DNA of 64,000 bases. Source: SIG440 sp045587485 (GTDB lineage Bacteria > Bacillota > Clostridia > Monoglobales > Monoglobaceae). A program made the translations under genes and the position numbers. Each line of letters begins with the position of its first letter. Position 1 is the first letter of the stretch. Under the pieces are notes generated by a model, which made no database searches, was not told where the DNA came from, and worked only from the letters and a program-made list of their open reading frames with translations. Positions 34,806 to 43,089 of this stretch are shown piece by piece. The DNA is taken from assembly GCA_045587485.1 (NCBI GenBank), contig JAZNCI010000080.1:1-64000 (forward strand). The letters are read 5' to 3'.

Positions 34806-35885
34806 TTAGGCATTTTCTGCTTCAAATTTCTTCATAAACTCAACAAGAGCCTCAACACCTTCATAGGGCATTGCGTTATAAATGCTTGCGCGCATACCAC
34901 CAACGCTGCGGTGTCCTTTAAGGTTTTCGAAGCCTGCTGCAGATGCTTCCTTACAGAATTTCTTGTCAAGGTCTGCATCGCCTGTAACAAAGCAAACGTT
35001 CATCATTGAACGGTACTTCTTTTCAGCGGTAGCCTTGAAGAGCTTTGATTGGTCGAGGAAATCATAAAGAAGAGCAGCCTTCTTTTCGTTTCTTTCCTTC
35101 ATAGCTGTCAAACCGCCGTTTTTGAGTGCCCACTTATAAACCAGACCTGCAACATAAATTGCATAGCAAGGAGGTGTGTTATACATAGAGTCGTTATCTG
35201 CCATTGTCTTATAGTCAAGCATTGTGGGAATATCCTCACGAGCGGTGCCCATAAGGTCTTCACGGATGATAACAACTGTAAGACCTGCAGGCGCCATATT
35301 CTTCTGTGCCCCTGCATAGATTACGCCAAACTTTGTAACGTCAACAGGTTCGCTTGTGATGCATGATGACATATCAGCAACCAGAACCTTGTCGCCAACA
35401 TTGGGGATTTCAGGATATTTTGTGCCAAAGATGGTGTTGTTATAGCAAACGTGAACATAGTCGGCGTCTTCGCGTACCATATCGGGCGTGATTTCAGGTA
35501 TGTAGCTGAAGGTTTTGTCTTCAGATGTTGCAATACATTTTGCATCGCCGTATTTTTTAGCTTCTTTATAAGCCTTGCCTGAGAACTGACCTGATACGAT
35601 ATAGTCAGCCTTACCTGTTTTCATAAGGTTGAGGGGGATTGCCGCAAACTGAGTTGATGCACCGCCCTGAAGAAAGAGCACCTTGTAGTTATCGGGAATG
35701 TTCATAAGCTTTCTGAAATCAGCTTCTGTTTCCTTAATGATTGCATCATAAACAGGAGAACGGTGGCTCATTTCCATAACCGACATGCCAGAACCCTTAT
35801 AGTTGGTCATCTCTGCCGCACACTGTTCAAGAACTTCAAGAGGCAACATTGAAGGACCTGCTGAAAAATTATAAATTCTATCCAC
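34806..35885 (-). CDS. serC: phosphoserine aminotransferase
   Basis: 359 residues from a GTG start (VDRIYNFSAGPSMLPLEVL), eight bases after TTGGAG; an ATG at 35903 would add six residues. The PLP lysine is in AGAQKNMAPAG, and GGASTQFA binds phosphate. It catalyses the second step of serine synthesis, acting with SerA. Confidence 0.95.
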   Translation of the reverse strand: MDRIYNFSAGPSMLPLEVLEQCAAEMTNYKGSGMSVMEMSHRSPVYDAIIKETEADFRKLMNIPDNYKVLFLQGGASTQFAAIPLNLMKTGKADYIVSGQFSGKAYKEAKKYGDAKCIATSEDKTFSYIPEITPDMVREDADYVHVCYNNTIFGTKYPEIPNVGDKVLVADMSSCITSEPVDVTKFGVIYAGAQKNMAPAGLTVVIIREDLMGTAREDIPTMLDYKTMADNDSMYNTPPCYAIYVAGLVYKWALKNGGLTAMKERNEKKAALLYDFLDQSKLFKATAEKKYRSMMNVCFVTGDADLDKKFCKEASAAGFENLKGHRSVGGMRASIYNAMPYEGVEALVEFMKKFEAENA

Positions 35886-35994
35886 AAAAAACACTCCAAT
35901 CATAAATTTATAATAAATTTAAATATTTCAAATTATAGTATATAACTTTTTTTCTTGTCCGTCAATATAAAATTGATTATTTTTTAACAAAAAT

Positions 35995-36357
35995 CTACCA
36001 ATAGTTGGTGCGAAACCCCCTGTATATTTCATACAATCCAACCAAAAGTAGGAAAAAGCCAAATAATCTTTGTAATAAATCGCCATTTAACGTGGTGGCA
36101 AGCCATGCGCCTGAAGCTGCACCAATTATACCAGAGCAACCTATAATAGCAGCGGTTTTGAATTCAACATTTTTATTTTTTATATGGACAATCAATGAAA
36201 TAACTGCTGTGGGTATAAAGTAGGTTAGATTTATGCCCTGCGCCATTTGTTGATTTATACCTTCAATTAAAATGAGTGCAGGAATTAAAATTGCTCCGCC
36301 GCCAATACCCATCCCACTGATTATGCCACTCAAAAAGCCGGTGATGATATTAAGCAT
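35995..36357 (-). CDS. half-length TauE/SafE-family membrane protein A
   Basis: 120 residues with about four spans and the family's glycine motif GMGIGGGAILIPALI near the N-terminus. Full TauE/SafE anion exporters are about 250 residues with two such halves. A second half-length gene lies nine bases upstream, so the two probably form a heterodimer. The substrate (sulfite, sulfoacetate or another anion) is unknown. Confidence 0.8.
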   Translation of the reverse strand: MLNIITGFLSGIISGMGIGGGAILIPALILIEGINQQMAQGINLTYFIPTAVISLIVHIKNKNVEFKTAAIIGCSGIIGAASGAWLATTLNGDLLQRLFGFFLLLVGLYEIYRGFRTNYW

Positions 36358-36366
36358 AACTACCTC

Positions 36367-36720
36367 CTAAAAAATCATTTTTACGGCGGTTATACAAATG
36401 ACGCCGCCAAAGAGTATCTTCAGCCATTTTTTAGGAATCTTCCCAAGAAGCTTTGCTCCTACAAAACCGCCAGCAATTCCCCCAATCGAAACCAAAGCCC
36501 ATAGCTTAATATTAAAAAACCCTTTATTAATATATGTTACAGAGCTTACAAGAGACATCATTAATATTATGGCAATAGCAGTAGAATGAGCCTTCTTTTC
36601 ATCAATATTTAGAAATTTTTCCATAGCCGGAACTACCACCGAACCGCCTCCGGCCCCAAAGAGCCCGTTAAGAATGCCCGTCAGCGCACCAATTATGATT
36701 TCTTTATGGTATTTTTTCAA
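36367..36720 (-). CDS. half-length TauE/SafE-family membrane protein B
   Basis: 117 residues from a TTG start at 36720 (MKKYHKEIIIGAL) eight bases after GGAGG; an ATG at 36735 overlaps that site and is unlikely. It carries the paired motif GLFGAGGGSVVVPAM. It is homologous to its neighbour, so the pair represents a split transporter. Its Shine-Dalgarno is inside the 3' arm of a terminator-like hairpin. Confidence 0.78.
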   Translation of the reverse strand: MKKYHKEIIIGALTGILNGLFGAGGGSVVVPAMEKFLNIDEKKAHSTAIAIILMMSLVSSVTYINKGFFNIKLWALVSIGGIAGGFVGAKLLGKIPKKWLKILFGGVICITAVKMIF

Positions 36721-36721
36721 C

Positions 36722-36763
36722 AAAAAAACCTCCAAAAACTTTTTTAGTAGTTTTTGAAGGTTT
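36722..36763 (-). terminator. terminator hairpin containing the next gene's Shine-Dalgarno
   Basis: On the minus strand AAACCTTCAAAAACT pairs with AGTTTTTGGAGGTTT (15 bp, one G-U), 8-base loop, followed by TTTT. The GGAGG in the 3' arm is the ribosome site of the TauE-like gene, so folding would both stop transcription after the phosphatase gene and hide the ribosome site. Confidence 0.7.
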
Positions 36764-36771
36764 ATGGTTAA

Positions 36772-37695
36772 TTATTCTGTTCTATGCAAATTTTTTATAT
36801 AATCAAAAAGAATTCCCTCACGCACACCAACATCTGCCACAAGGAGGTTTGGCGAGGAAAGTCTTTTTTTCAACTCCATTAAAGGCAGCAAACCGGCTAG
36901 GATAATATCTGCCCGTTCTTCGCCTATTCCGGGCAAAAATTTGCGGTCATGTGGGGGAGTGTTTGCAATAGAGTTAAAGAGAGTGTCGATTTCCCGACCT
37001 GAGATTTTGTGATGTGAAATAGTTGTTTTTGAAAAATCCTTCATATGATATTTTGCTAAAGAACGTAAAGTTCCGCCAATTCCCACAATTTGTGCACCCT
37101 TCATTTTATCAAGCCATGGCAGCTTTGAAATTTGTGTGGAAATATAATTTATGGCATCGGTAATTTCCCGAGAACTTTCTCCTTTTGAGAAAAACGTTTC
37201 GGTAATCCAGCGGGAACCCATGGGGATGCTTATGGCGGGTTTTTGCATATTGCCGCTTTGTATTGCAATAAACTCCGTGCTGCCGCCGCCTATATCGCAG
37301 ATAACACCCTCTTTGCAGCCAAAAGTTTCTGAAATTGCCAGACAATCAAGTTCAGCCTCGGTTTCGCCGTCTATTACTTCAATAGTAATGCCAGTTGCGT
37401 TTTTAACAGTATTAATAAAGTCTTTGCTGTTTTGGGCTTTACGTACGGCAGCGGTTGCAACTGTTCGAAGGTCGGTAACGCCAAATCTTTGCATAATGTG
37501 CTTATATTCCAGTAAAGAGTTAACTGCACGAAGTTGTGCCTCGGGCTTAAGACACATATCTTCAGTCATACCTTCACTTAGCTTTATCATACTGCGATAG
37601 TTTCCTGTTTGACGAAAGGTTTTGTCGGCATTAATTTCAAAAATGCTCATTCTGATGGAATTTGAGCCTAAATCTATAACTGCAAGTTTTTTCAT
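36772..37695 (-). CDS. Ppx/GppA-family phosphatase
   Basis: 307 residues of the ASKHA fold: IDLGSNSIRMSIFEI (phosphate 1), ATAAVRKAQN, and CDIGGGSTEF (phosphate 2). It is the short form without the C-terminal HD domain. Members hydrolyse polyphosphate or pppGpp; which one cannot be told here. Confidence 0.88.
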   Translation of the reverse strand: MKKLAVIDLGSNSIRMSIFEINADKTFRQTGNYRSMIKLSEGMTEDMCLKPEAQLRAVNSLLEYKHIMQRFGVTDLRTVATAAVRKAQNSKDFINTVKNATGITIEVIDGETEAELDCLAISETFGCKEGVICDIGGGSTEFIAIQSGNMQKPAISIPMGSRWITETFFSKGESSREITDAINYISTQISKLPWLDKMKGAQIVGIGGTLRSLAKYHMKDFSKTTISHHKISGREIDTLFNSIANTPPHDRKFLPGIGEERADIILAGLLPLMELKKRLSSPNLLVADVGVREGILFDYIKNLHRTE

Positions 37696-37742
37696 AAGTA
37701 AAAATTCCTTCCAATATAAAGGGCTGCAAGGTTAATAAAATC

Positions 37743-37771
37743 TTGACAAAAGCACTTAAATATAGTATACT
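37743..37771 (+). promoter_or_regulatory. tRNA-Thr promoter
   Basis: TTGACA, 17 bases, TATACT, ending 16 bases before the tRNA 5' end. Confidence 0.85.
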
Positions 37772-37787
37772 CATTAAAGTTGAATAT

Positions 37788-37863
37788 GCTTGTGTAGCAC
37801 AGTTGGTAGTGCAGCGCATTCGTAATGCGCAGGTCGCAGGTTCGAGTCCCGTCACAAGCTCCA
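37788..37863 (+). tRNA. tRNA-Thr (anticodon CGT), CCA encoded
   Basis: Acceptor GCTTGTG pairs with CACAAGC, discriminator T, encoded CCA. The anticodon stem-loop GCGCA-TTCGTAA-TGCGC gives CGT, reading ACG. The T-arm contains GGTTCGAGTCCC. It decodes a threonine codon and is the anchor of the accessory region that follows. Confidence 0.95.
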
Positions 37864-37957
37864 AGGACGTTTGGTTTTTACCAGATGTCCTTTTTGAATT
37901 TTATCATAAAACTTTAATTTTTGTCAACGGCCAGACAAAGCATCAAAACAACTCCGA
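37853..37957. repeat. 105-bp direct repeat, left copy (tRNA end plus terminator)
   Basis: It runs from the CACAAGC acceptor end of tRNA-Thr through its terminator (37865-37895, GGACGTTTGGT / ACCAGATGTCC plus five Ts). It is identical to 43090-43194 except for one base (A at 37942, G at 43179). It marks the left edge of the accessory segment. From 37958 to 38185 I see no gene. Confidence 0.9.
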
Positions 37958-38185
37958 TGACGCAAGAGCAGTCGCTTGAAGCATGCAGTGATTACTATGA
38001 AAAGAGAGATTTGAAGGACAAAGAATTACACGGTTAATACTTATAATACAAAAGTCAATGCTTTGAATTTAACATAATGGGCATTGACCTTTAATATTAT
38101 TTTTGATATAATTTTCGGCAGAGAAAACGCTTGATGGCAAGTAACGTAATTTTTGCCAAAAAGCAGTGAGTTTGGTGCAAAAAGA

Positions 38186-38213
38186 TGGGCAACGAATGGC
38201 ATCGTGGCATCAG
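38186..38213 (+). repeat. triple GGCAwC motif, left copy
   Basis: TGGGCAAC, 3 bases, TGGCATC, 1 base, TGGCATCAG. The right copy at 42783 has the same spacing. It resembles arm-type binding sites of tyrosine recombinases. A hairpin AAACCCTT / AAGGGTTT (38225-38247) follows. Confidence 0.5.
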
Positions 38214-38263
38214 AAAAATTGCCAAAACCCTTGATTTACAAGGGTTTGTAAGATGTCGTACGG

Positions 38264-38310
38264 CTTTCGTAATGCGTAGGTCGCGGGTTCGAGTCCCATT
38301 ACCAGCTCCA
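38264..38310 (+). other. tRNA-Thr-like 3' half (attachment-site relic)
   Basis: CTTTCGTAATGCG, then the GGTTCGAGTCCC T-arm, ending in CTCCA: the 3' half of a tRNA-Thr(CGT) with a few changes. No matching 5' half exists upstream, so it is not a functional tRNA. Its own terminator (38313-38351, AAGAAGCCTCAAAC / GTTTGAGGCTTCTT) has been carried along. Confidence 0.8.
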
Positions 38311-38361
38311 ATAAGAAGCCTCAAACTTTTTGGTTTGAGGCTTCTTGTTTTCATAATTAAT

Positions 38362-39228
38362 TTACTTGAACTTATTGCACTGTTGTTTGAATTCCGTCGG
38401 AGTTATTCCCATATATTTTTTGTACAATCTGAAAAAATTAGAATAATTATGAAAGCCGACGCTGTATGCAGTTTCTTCTATCGAACTGTCGTCGTTAAGC
38501 AAGCTGTTGAATTTATAAATGCGCCTGAGAATTATATACTTCCGCAAGGATGTTCCGATATACTTGTGGAATTTTGCCGAGAGGTGTGTGCGGTGAACTC
38601 CAAAACGATCCGCGATCTCTTGTACGGTAATATCTTCGGTATAGTTTTTTTCGACATATCGCAGGACTTTTTCTGCAAGCGTGCTGACAGTAGCTTTTTC
38701 AGCATTCATTATCGTTGTATTTTCAAGCAGCTCCACTATTTTACACATAGTTTCTATTATCTTGCACATTACAAGCGGTTCTTTTGTCAGAGAGTCTCCC
38801 TTTTTTATTTCAAGAATCTCATTAAACATATTATCAATGCCGTGTTTTTTCACAATGTCAGCAGGAATAATATTACCCTTCCCCTCTTCTCTTTTATAAA
38901 ACATTGAAAAAGCAGGAAAGCATCCGAGGGGAAATGAGTCAAGAGCGTTGCGGCACACATAGAAAATAATTCGTTCGTGGAAAGTGTTGTTATCTACATT
39001 ATGTAGGAAAAATTCCGACGGATTGAACATTATTACATCACCTTCATTGATTGCGTAAGATGTGCCTTCAATGTCTAACGTCCCTTTTCCTCTTTTATAA
39101 AAAATAAAAATCAAAGTCTCGTTACGATGGTATCCTTGCCCCGTTGTTTCCGCGGCATTCATACCTGTAATATGTCTCACGCCGTACAAATAAGGAGTTC
39201 TGAAATTTTTAATCACATAATCTTTCAT
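38362..39228 (-). CDS. AraC-family transcriptional regulator
   Basis: 288 residues: an N-terminal cupin-like sensor (about 20-100, GDVIMFNPSEFF) and two C-terminal helix-turn-helix motifs (VQEIADRFGVHRTHLSAKFH; ETAYSVGFHNYSNFFRLYKK). This layout is typical of activators sensing sugars or small ligands. It is divergent from the SLH surface-protein gene, so that is its likely target. GAGGGGG precedes the ATG. It is part of the tRNA-Thr island cargo. Confidence 0.92.
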   Translation of the reverse strand: MKDYVIKNFRTPYLYGVRHITGMNAAETTGQGYHRNETLIFIFYKRGKGTLDIEGTSYAINEGDVIMFNPSEFFLHNVDNNTFHERIIFYVCRNALDSFPLGCFPAFSMFYKREEGKGNIIPADIVKKHGIDNMFNEILEIKKGDSLTKEPLVMCKIIETMCKIVELLENTTIMNAEKATVSTLAEKVLRYVEKNYTEDITVQEIADRFGVHRTHLSAKFHKYIGTSLRKYIILRRIYKFNSLLNDDSSIEETAYSVGFHNYSNFFRLYKKYMGITPTEFKQQCNKFK

Positions 39229-39252
39229 GATTTCCCCCTCGCTTTAAATACA

Positions 39253-39281
39253 ATTATACATATAATAGGGGCAAATGTCAA
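39253..39281 (-). promoter_or_regulatory. consensus promoter of the AraC-type gene
   Basis: On the minus strand: TTGACA (39276-39281), 17 bases, TATAAT (39253-39258), in the 117-base divergent gap. Confidence 0.8.
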
Positions 39282-39345
39282 TAGTATTTATAATTGCATT
39301 TTGTTATCATATATATAATAACTATTTATCAAGGAGGAATTAATA

Positions 39346-42123
39346 ATGAAGAGAATTGCAACACTTATGCTTGTTCTCTGTATGCTTTTTAGCTTCATCC
39401 CGTCAGCACTTGCTTTCTCGGATATTTCTGATGCCACCGAAAAAGCATACATTTCTACACTTGCAGAGAAAGGAATCGTAAAAGGCTATAATGCGGATAT
39501 CTTCGCACCGAATAAGCTCTGTACGAGAGAAGAGTTCATCACCTTCCTCTACCGTGCAACTGGCGAGCCTGCGGTTGAAAAGGCTGCTACATTTGCAGAT
39601 GTTCCTGCTAATGCTTATTACGCTGATGCAGTTTCGTGGGCGTATGCAAACGGCATCACAAACGGTGCTGGCGACGGTAATTTTGGTGTCGGTAAGACTA
39701 TCGACCGCAACCTTGCATCATTCTATCTCTACAAGTGGGCAGACTTAACCGACACTGGCTATATGACCGATAGCTGTTATCTTGCTGACTACAAGGACGG
39801 CGCAGATGTCGAGCTTTATGCAAGAACTTCTTTTGCCTGGGCTATCGGCAGCGGCGCGTTTGCTTTAAAGGGCGACAAACTCTTCCCCGCTACCGAGATC
39901 ACACGCAGTTTTGCTACTTCTGCAATCGCAAGACTTCTTGAAAAGCACTACCACACATGGAGCGAATACAAAGACAACGGTGACGGCACACATACACGCG
40001 TCTGCAAAAAAGACGGAAGCCACACCGAAACAGAAGCACATACCTTCAACAACGGTGAACTTACAAGCCCCGTTTCTGAGCACTTCGACGGCACAATTAC
40101 ATACACCTGCACAAAGTGTATGAAGACCAAAACAGAAAAGGTCAAAAAGGGAACCGAAATCGTAACCCGCTCTGACCTTGAAGAAGCTATCACCGCTACC
40201 GCTTGGGCGTATTATTCAAAGGGCGTTAAGGTTCAGTATGACTCATGGCACTTCTCAAAAATGCACGGCTTCCTCGGCGGCATCTGCCGAATGAGCTGTC
40301 GCTCGGCTCCTGAATTTGCGACCAAGGATATGACCTTCTATTCCGTATGTAACGACTATGTATTCCAGACATATTATGAAGGTCTTAATATGTTCCCGCT
40401 CGGAAAAGTCACCAATCAGGACGGAATGAGCACAACCGCTACCTTCCGCTACTCCGATAACCAGCGCCACACATACGATGGTGAAGAAACACTCAACGAT
40501 CCCATCACAGAAGATGATGTTGATGCCGCACTCATCCGTTGGGTCAACTACGACAAATACTCAAAGACAAAGCGCGATGGACTCTACGTAGAAAACGTTC
40601 TTGAGTCAGATAGTTTCACAGAAGCATTCCCGGGTCTTGTCTTTAAAAATGACGCTCCTGACGGTGAAAGCCACTATGGATATTACGACGAGAACGGAAA
40701 CGCTTTTACTCCCGACGAAGCAAAAGAGAAGTACATTCTCCCCTACCTCGCAGATTGCGATAAGAACTTCCGCCACGGCGATGTTGCTATGTACGGCACA
40801 CACACTATGCTTTACATCGGCAACAACACTTTCCTCCATTGCACAGGCTATAAAATCAACCCATCAAAACAAGAAGATGTCCTTGAGGAGGTTGGCGCAA
40901 TCCAAGTAGCTTGCGAAGCGAAGGCGGGAACCTCTATTTCAACAAGAGTATCAAAAGCAGACAACTTTGTTGTTGCTCGTCCGCTTGACTTTGTTGCAAC
41001 AGGCTTTGACAACGACCCGGGTAACGATATCGTAGCTGATGTCAAGATTCCGAAGGAAACAAAAAGCCGTATCAAGTATCCGAATATGGATATCGACAGA
41101 ACTGTTGATATAACCCACTTCGGAACAGCAGTTCAGAGTGAAAATCTCACATACGAAATTGAGATTTCAAACCTCACAGATGACCAGTTATATCTTGACT
41201 GGTATGCACTTGAAAACCACGGCAACTCAGGTAAGGTTACTTACAAGGGCATCACGGTAACAGAAACCATCCCCGAGGGATGCGAGTTCGTAGAGGCAAG
41301 CAGCGGCGGAAAATTCGAGAATAACATAATCACATGGAACCTCAGCGATATCAAGCCTGGCGAAAAGGTTTCCCTTTCTTACACCGTTAAGGTTACGGCC
41401 TCAGTCGGCGAAACAATCGTAAACAGTGGCGGTATGGTAGCAGATATTCCGTCCAATGTTATTGAGAACACCGTCGGTAGTGCAAAGCTTTCCGATAGCG
41501 AAAAGAGCGCTCTTACAGAAATTGATAAACTCGAAGCCTTCGGCGGAGATACTGACTTTGCAGAAGGCATCTACCGCCAACTCGGAAAAACTCTCGAACT
41601 TCCGAAGACATGCGATATCATCGATAATCTCTTCACTTATTCATCACACTTCCAGGGTGATAACAGAGAAGTCGGCGGCTTATATGCAAACAACACATCG
41701 GTAAATCTCTTTATCCGCCAGACAGAGGCATCAGAAGAATACAACACAGTAAAAAACATGCTCATCGACCGCTACTGGGGCGGTGCAAGCTTCTATGTCG
41801 GCGAAAATCTCAAATGGGATATGGCTACCAATGCAATCAAGGAAACTCGCACAGAATTCCTTGAGGCAGGCGACATTCTTGTCTATGCAGACTTAGAAGA
41901 AGCGACAGACGGAACAGTTACCTACTCCCCCAACCATATCGTTGTTATGGTTTATGACGGTGAGAAGCTCCTCGCTTCTGACAAATCAGCAGATAGTGTC
42001 GAGTATTCCATTTACGAAGGTGATGCTATGGACCTCCAGCTTTTGAAAGCACTTTTCAGCGAATACGGAAAAGGCGGAAAATATGAAGTCTTCTTCGCAC
42101 TTCGCCCGTCACAGGTAAAGTAA
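39346..42123 (+). CDS. SLH-domain surface protein with two NlpC/P60-like domains
   Basis: 925 residues. A signal peptide (1-23, ending SALAFSD) is followed by about three SLH repeats (24-205) for wall docking, a Cys/His-rich linker (HTWSEYKDNGDGTH, about 207-275), an NlpC/P60-like domain with candidate Cys in SVCNDYVF (about 334) and His in GTHTMLYIG (about 486), a DUF11-like beta domain (about 583-705), and a second C-terminal NlpC-like domain (about 730-925). The second lacks an obvious Cys but keeps SPNHIVVMVYDG. A strong AAGGAGG precedes the start. Codons end in C more often than in the neighbours, suggesting a different origin. Confidence 0.85.
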   Translation: MKRIATLMLVLCMLFSFIPSALAFSDISDATEKAYISTLAEKGIVKGYNADIFAPNKLCTREEFITFLYRATGEPAVEKAATFADVPANAYYADAVSWAYANGITNGAGDGNFGVGKTIDRNLASFYLYKWADLTDTGYMTDSCYLADYKDGADVELYARTSFAWAIGSGAFALKGDKLFPATEITRSFATSAIARLLEKHYHTWSEYKDNGDGTHTRVCKKDGSHTETEAHTFNNGELTSPVSEHFDGTITYTCTKCMKTKTEKVKKGTEIVTRSDLEEAITATAWAYYSKGVKVQYDSWHFSKMHGFLGGICRMSCRSAPEFATKDMTFYSVCNDYVFQTYYEGLNMFPLGKVTNQDGMSTTATFRYSDNQRHTYDGEETLNDPITEDDVDAALIRWVNYDKYSKTKRDGLYVENVLESDSFTEAFPGLVFKNDAPDGESHYGYYDENGNAFTPDEAKEKYILPYLADCDKNFRHGDVAMYGTHTMLYIGNNTFLHCTGYKINPSKQEDVLEEVGAIQVACEAKAGTSISTRVSKADNFVVARPLDFVATGFDNDPGNDIVADVKIPKETKSRIKYPNMDIDRTVDITHFGTAVQSENLTYEIEISNLTDDQLYLDWYALENHGNSGKVTYKGITVTETIPEGCEFVEASSGGKFENNIITWNLSDIKPGEKVSLSYTVKVTASVGETIVNSGGMVADIPSNVIENTVGSAKLSDSEKSALTEIDKLEAFGGDTDFAEGIYRQLGKTLELPKTCDIIDNLFTYSSHFQGDNREVGGLYANNTSVNLFIRQTEASEEYNTVKNMLIDRYWGGASFYVGENLKWDMATNAIKETRTEFLEAGDILVYADLEEATDGTVTYSPNHIVVMVYDGEKLLASDKSADSVEYSIYEGDAMDLQLLKALFSEYGKGGKYEVFFALRPSQVK

Positions 42124-42150
42124 ACACATTAAAAAAGGTGTGCACATTGA

Positions 42151-42600
42151 TGTGACCCCAAAAAGTTAGACTTTTTATAGCGTAGCAGTTGTCAAAACTA
42201 CTACGCTATTTTTATGCAGCCAAAGTGTTGAGTCGATATTGTACTGGACTCATCCACCCAAGTTTCTCTTTGATTCTTTTTTCGTTGTAATATTTTATAT
42301 ATCTTTCGATAGCTTCTTTAAGCTCATTAAAACTGTAATATGTAGTTCCATAATACATTTCTTGCTTTAATAATCCAAAGAAATTTTCCATTACAGAGTT
42401 ATCATAACAATTACCCTTTCGGAACATACTTTGAAATATTCTGTTTTCTTTAAGAGCAGACGAATATGCACCCATTTGATATACCCAACCTCTGTCTGAA
42501 TGAAAAGTTCTCCTATAGCTGCAATCAGAGGTTATATCTATTGCTTGTTGTTGTGCCGATAAAATGCTCACTGCTGATGTAGTTTTGCTTATACCATATG
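42151..42600 (-). mobile_element. IS3-family insertion sequence remnant
   Basis: The right terminal repeat TGTGACCCCAAAAAGTTAGAC begins at 42151, the end sequence typical of IS3/IS150-type elements. Only the transposase C-terminus follows; the left end and OrfA are missing. The remnant joins a MATE fragment near 42600, so the element was truncated by a deletion or a later insertion. Confidence 0.75.
42212..42571 (-). pseudogene. IS3-family transposase OrfB, C-terminal fragment
   Basis: About 119 residues of the DDE integrase core: FHSDRGWVYQM (second Asp), SMFRKGNCYDNSVMENFFG (third acidic residue in ENFF), ending KLGWMSPVQYRL. The N-terminal half, including the first Asp and the DNA-binding region, is absent, so it cannot transpose by itself. 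Confidence 0.85.
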
Positions 42601-42743
42601 TTCATACAGATTGCCATAACCCGCAGATAGCTCCAGGCAACCTCTATTGCATCACGTGCACCCTCCATTGAGCCGTCGAGGGAAATTCCGCTAAGCTGTT
42701 TTCCGAAAACAAAAACAACTGCTCCAACAATACTCGCCGCCAC
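42600..42743 (-). pseudogene. MATE-family efflux protein fragment
   Basis: About 48 residues (VGAVVFVFGKQLSGI, then EVAWSYLRVMAICM) match a MATE transporter span and loop. Both ends are missing; the frame runs into IS3 sequence. A low-confidence relic of a gene disrupted in the island. Confidence 0.5.
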
Positions 42744-42782
42744 AACGCATTCTATGGGTTAATGTAAAAAACAGCAAAAAAG

Positions 42783-42810
42783 TGGGCAACATTGGGCAAC
42801 ATGGCAACAG
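42783..42810 (+). repeat. triple GGCAwC motif, right copy
   Basis: TGGGCAAC, 3 bases, GGGCAAC, 1 base, TGGCAACAG: same spacing as the left copy at 38186. It is followed by a 13-bp hairpin (AATCACTCTAACC / GGTTAGAGTGATT, 42818-42856) and then a tRNA-Thr 3' half. Confidence 0.5.
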
Positions 42811-42863
42811 CAGAAAAAATCACTCTAACCCCCTATTTCAAAAGGTTAGAGTGATTCATTCTA

Positions 42864-42911
42864 GCATTCGTAATGCGCAGGTCGCAGGTTCGAGTCCCGT
42901 CACAAGCTCCA
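42864..42911 (+). other. exact 48-nt copy of the tRNA-Thr 3' half
   Basis: Identical to 37816-37863, from the anticodon stem through CCA. No 5' half precedes it. A different terminator follows (42914-42945, AACACTTGG / CCAAGTGTT plus Ts). This is the expected product of an element integrating into a tRNA-Thr 3' end. Confidence 0.85.
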
Positions 42912-43036
42912 GAAACACTTGGTGTATTTTGTGCCAAGTGTTTTTAATTTGCCACCGTGCCGACCATCTTGGTTAAAACACTTGCGTGTTTTTTTCTATC
43001 AGAGAAATGCTCTCGCATTTCACAATCCTGCGCTAT

Positions 43037-43057
43037 CGATATGCCACCGGCATATCG
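43037..43057. repeat. 9-bp inverted repeat
   Basis: CGATATGCC / GGCATATCG around a 3-base centre, in the non-coding stretch 42946-43089, which otherwise holds nothing I recognise except a degenerate GTTCGAGTC T-arm at 43077. Confidence 0.45.
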
Positions 43058-43089
43058 AATTAACGCTACGGCGTCCGTTCGAGTCGGAT

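Noticed and set aside
37637..37864. Reading frame with LVTGLEPATCALRM across tRNA-Thr, minus strand
   Set aside because: It is the well-known spurious translation of a tRNA gene; the DNA is a tRNA.
38097..38354. Reading frame with GAGNGTRTRDLRIT
   Set aside because: Another tRNA-derived artefact, produced by the tRNA-Thr 3' half at 38264-38310.
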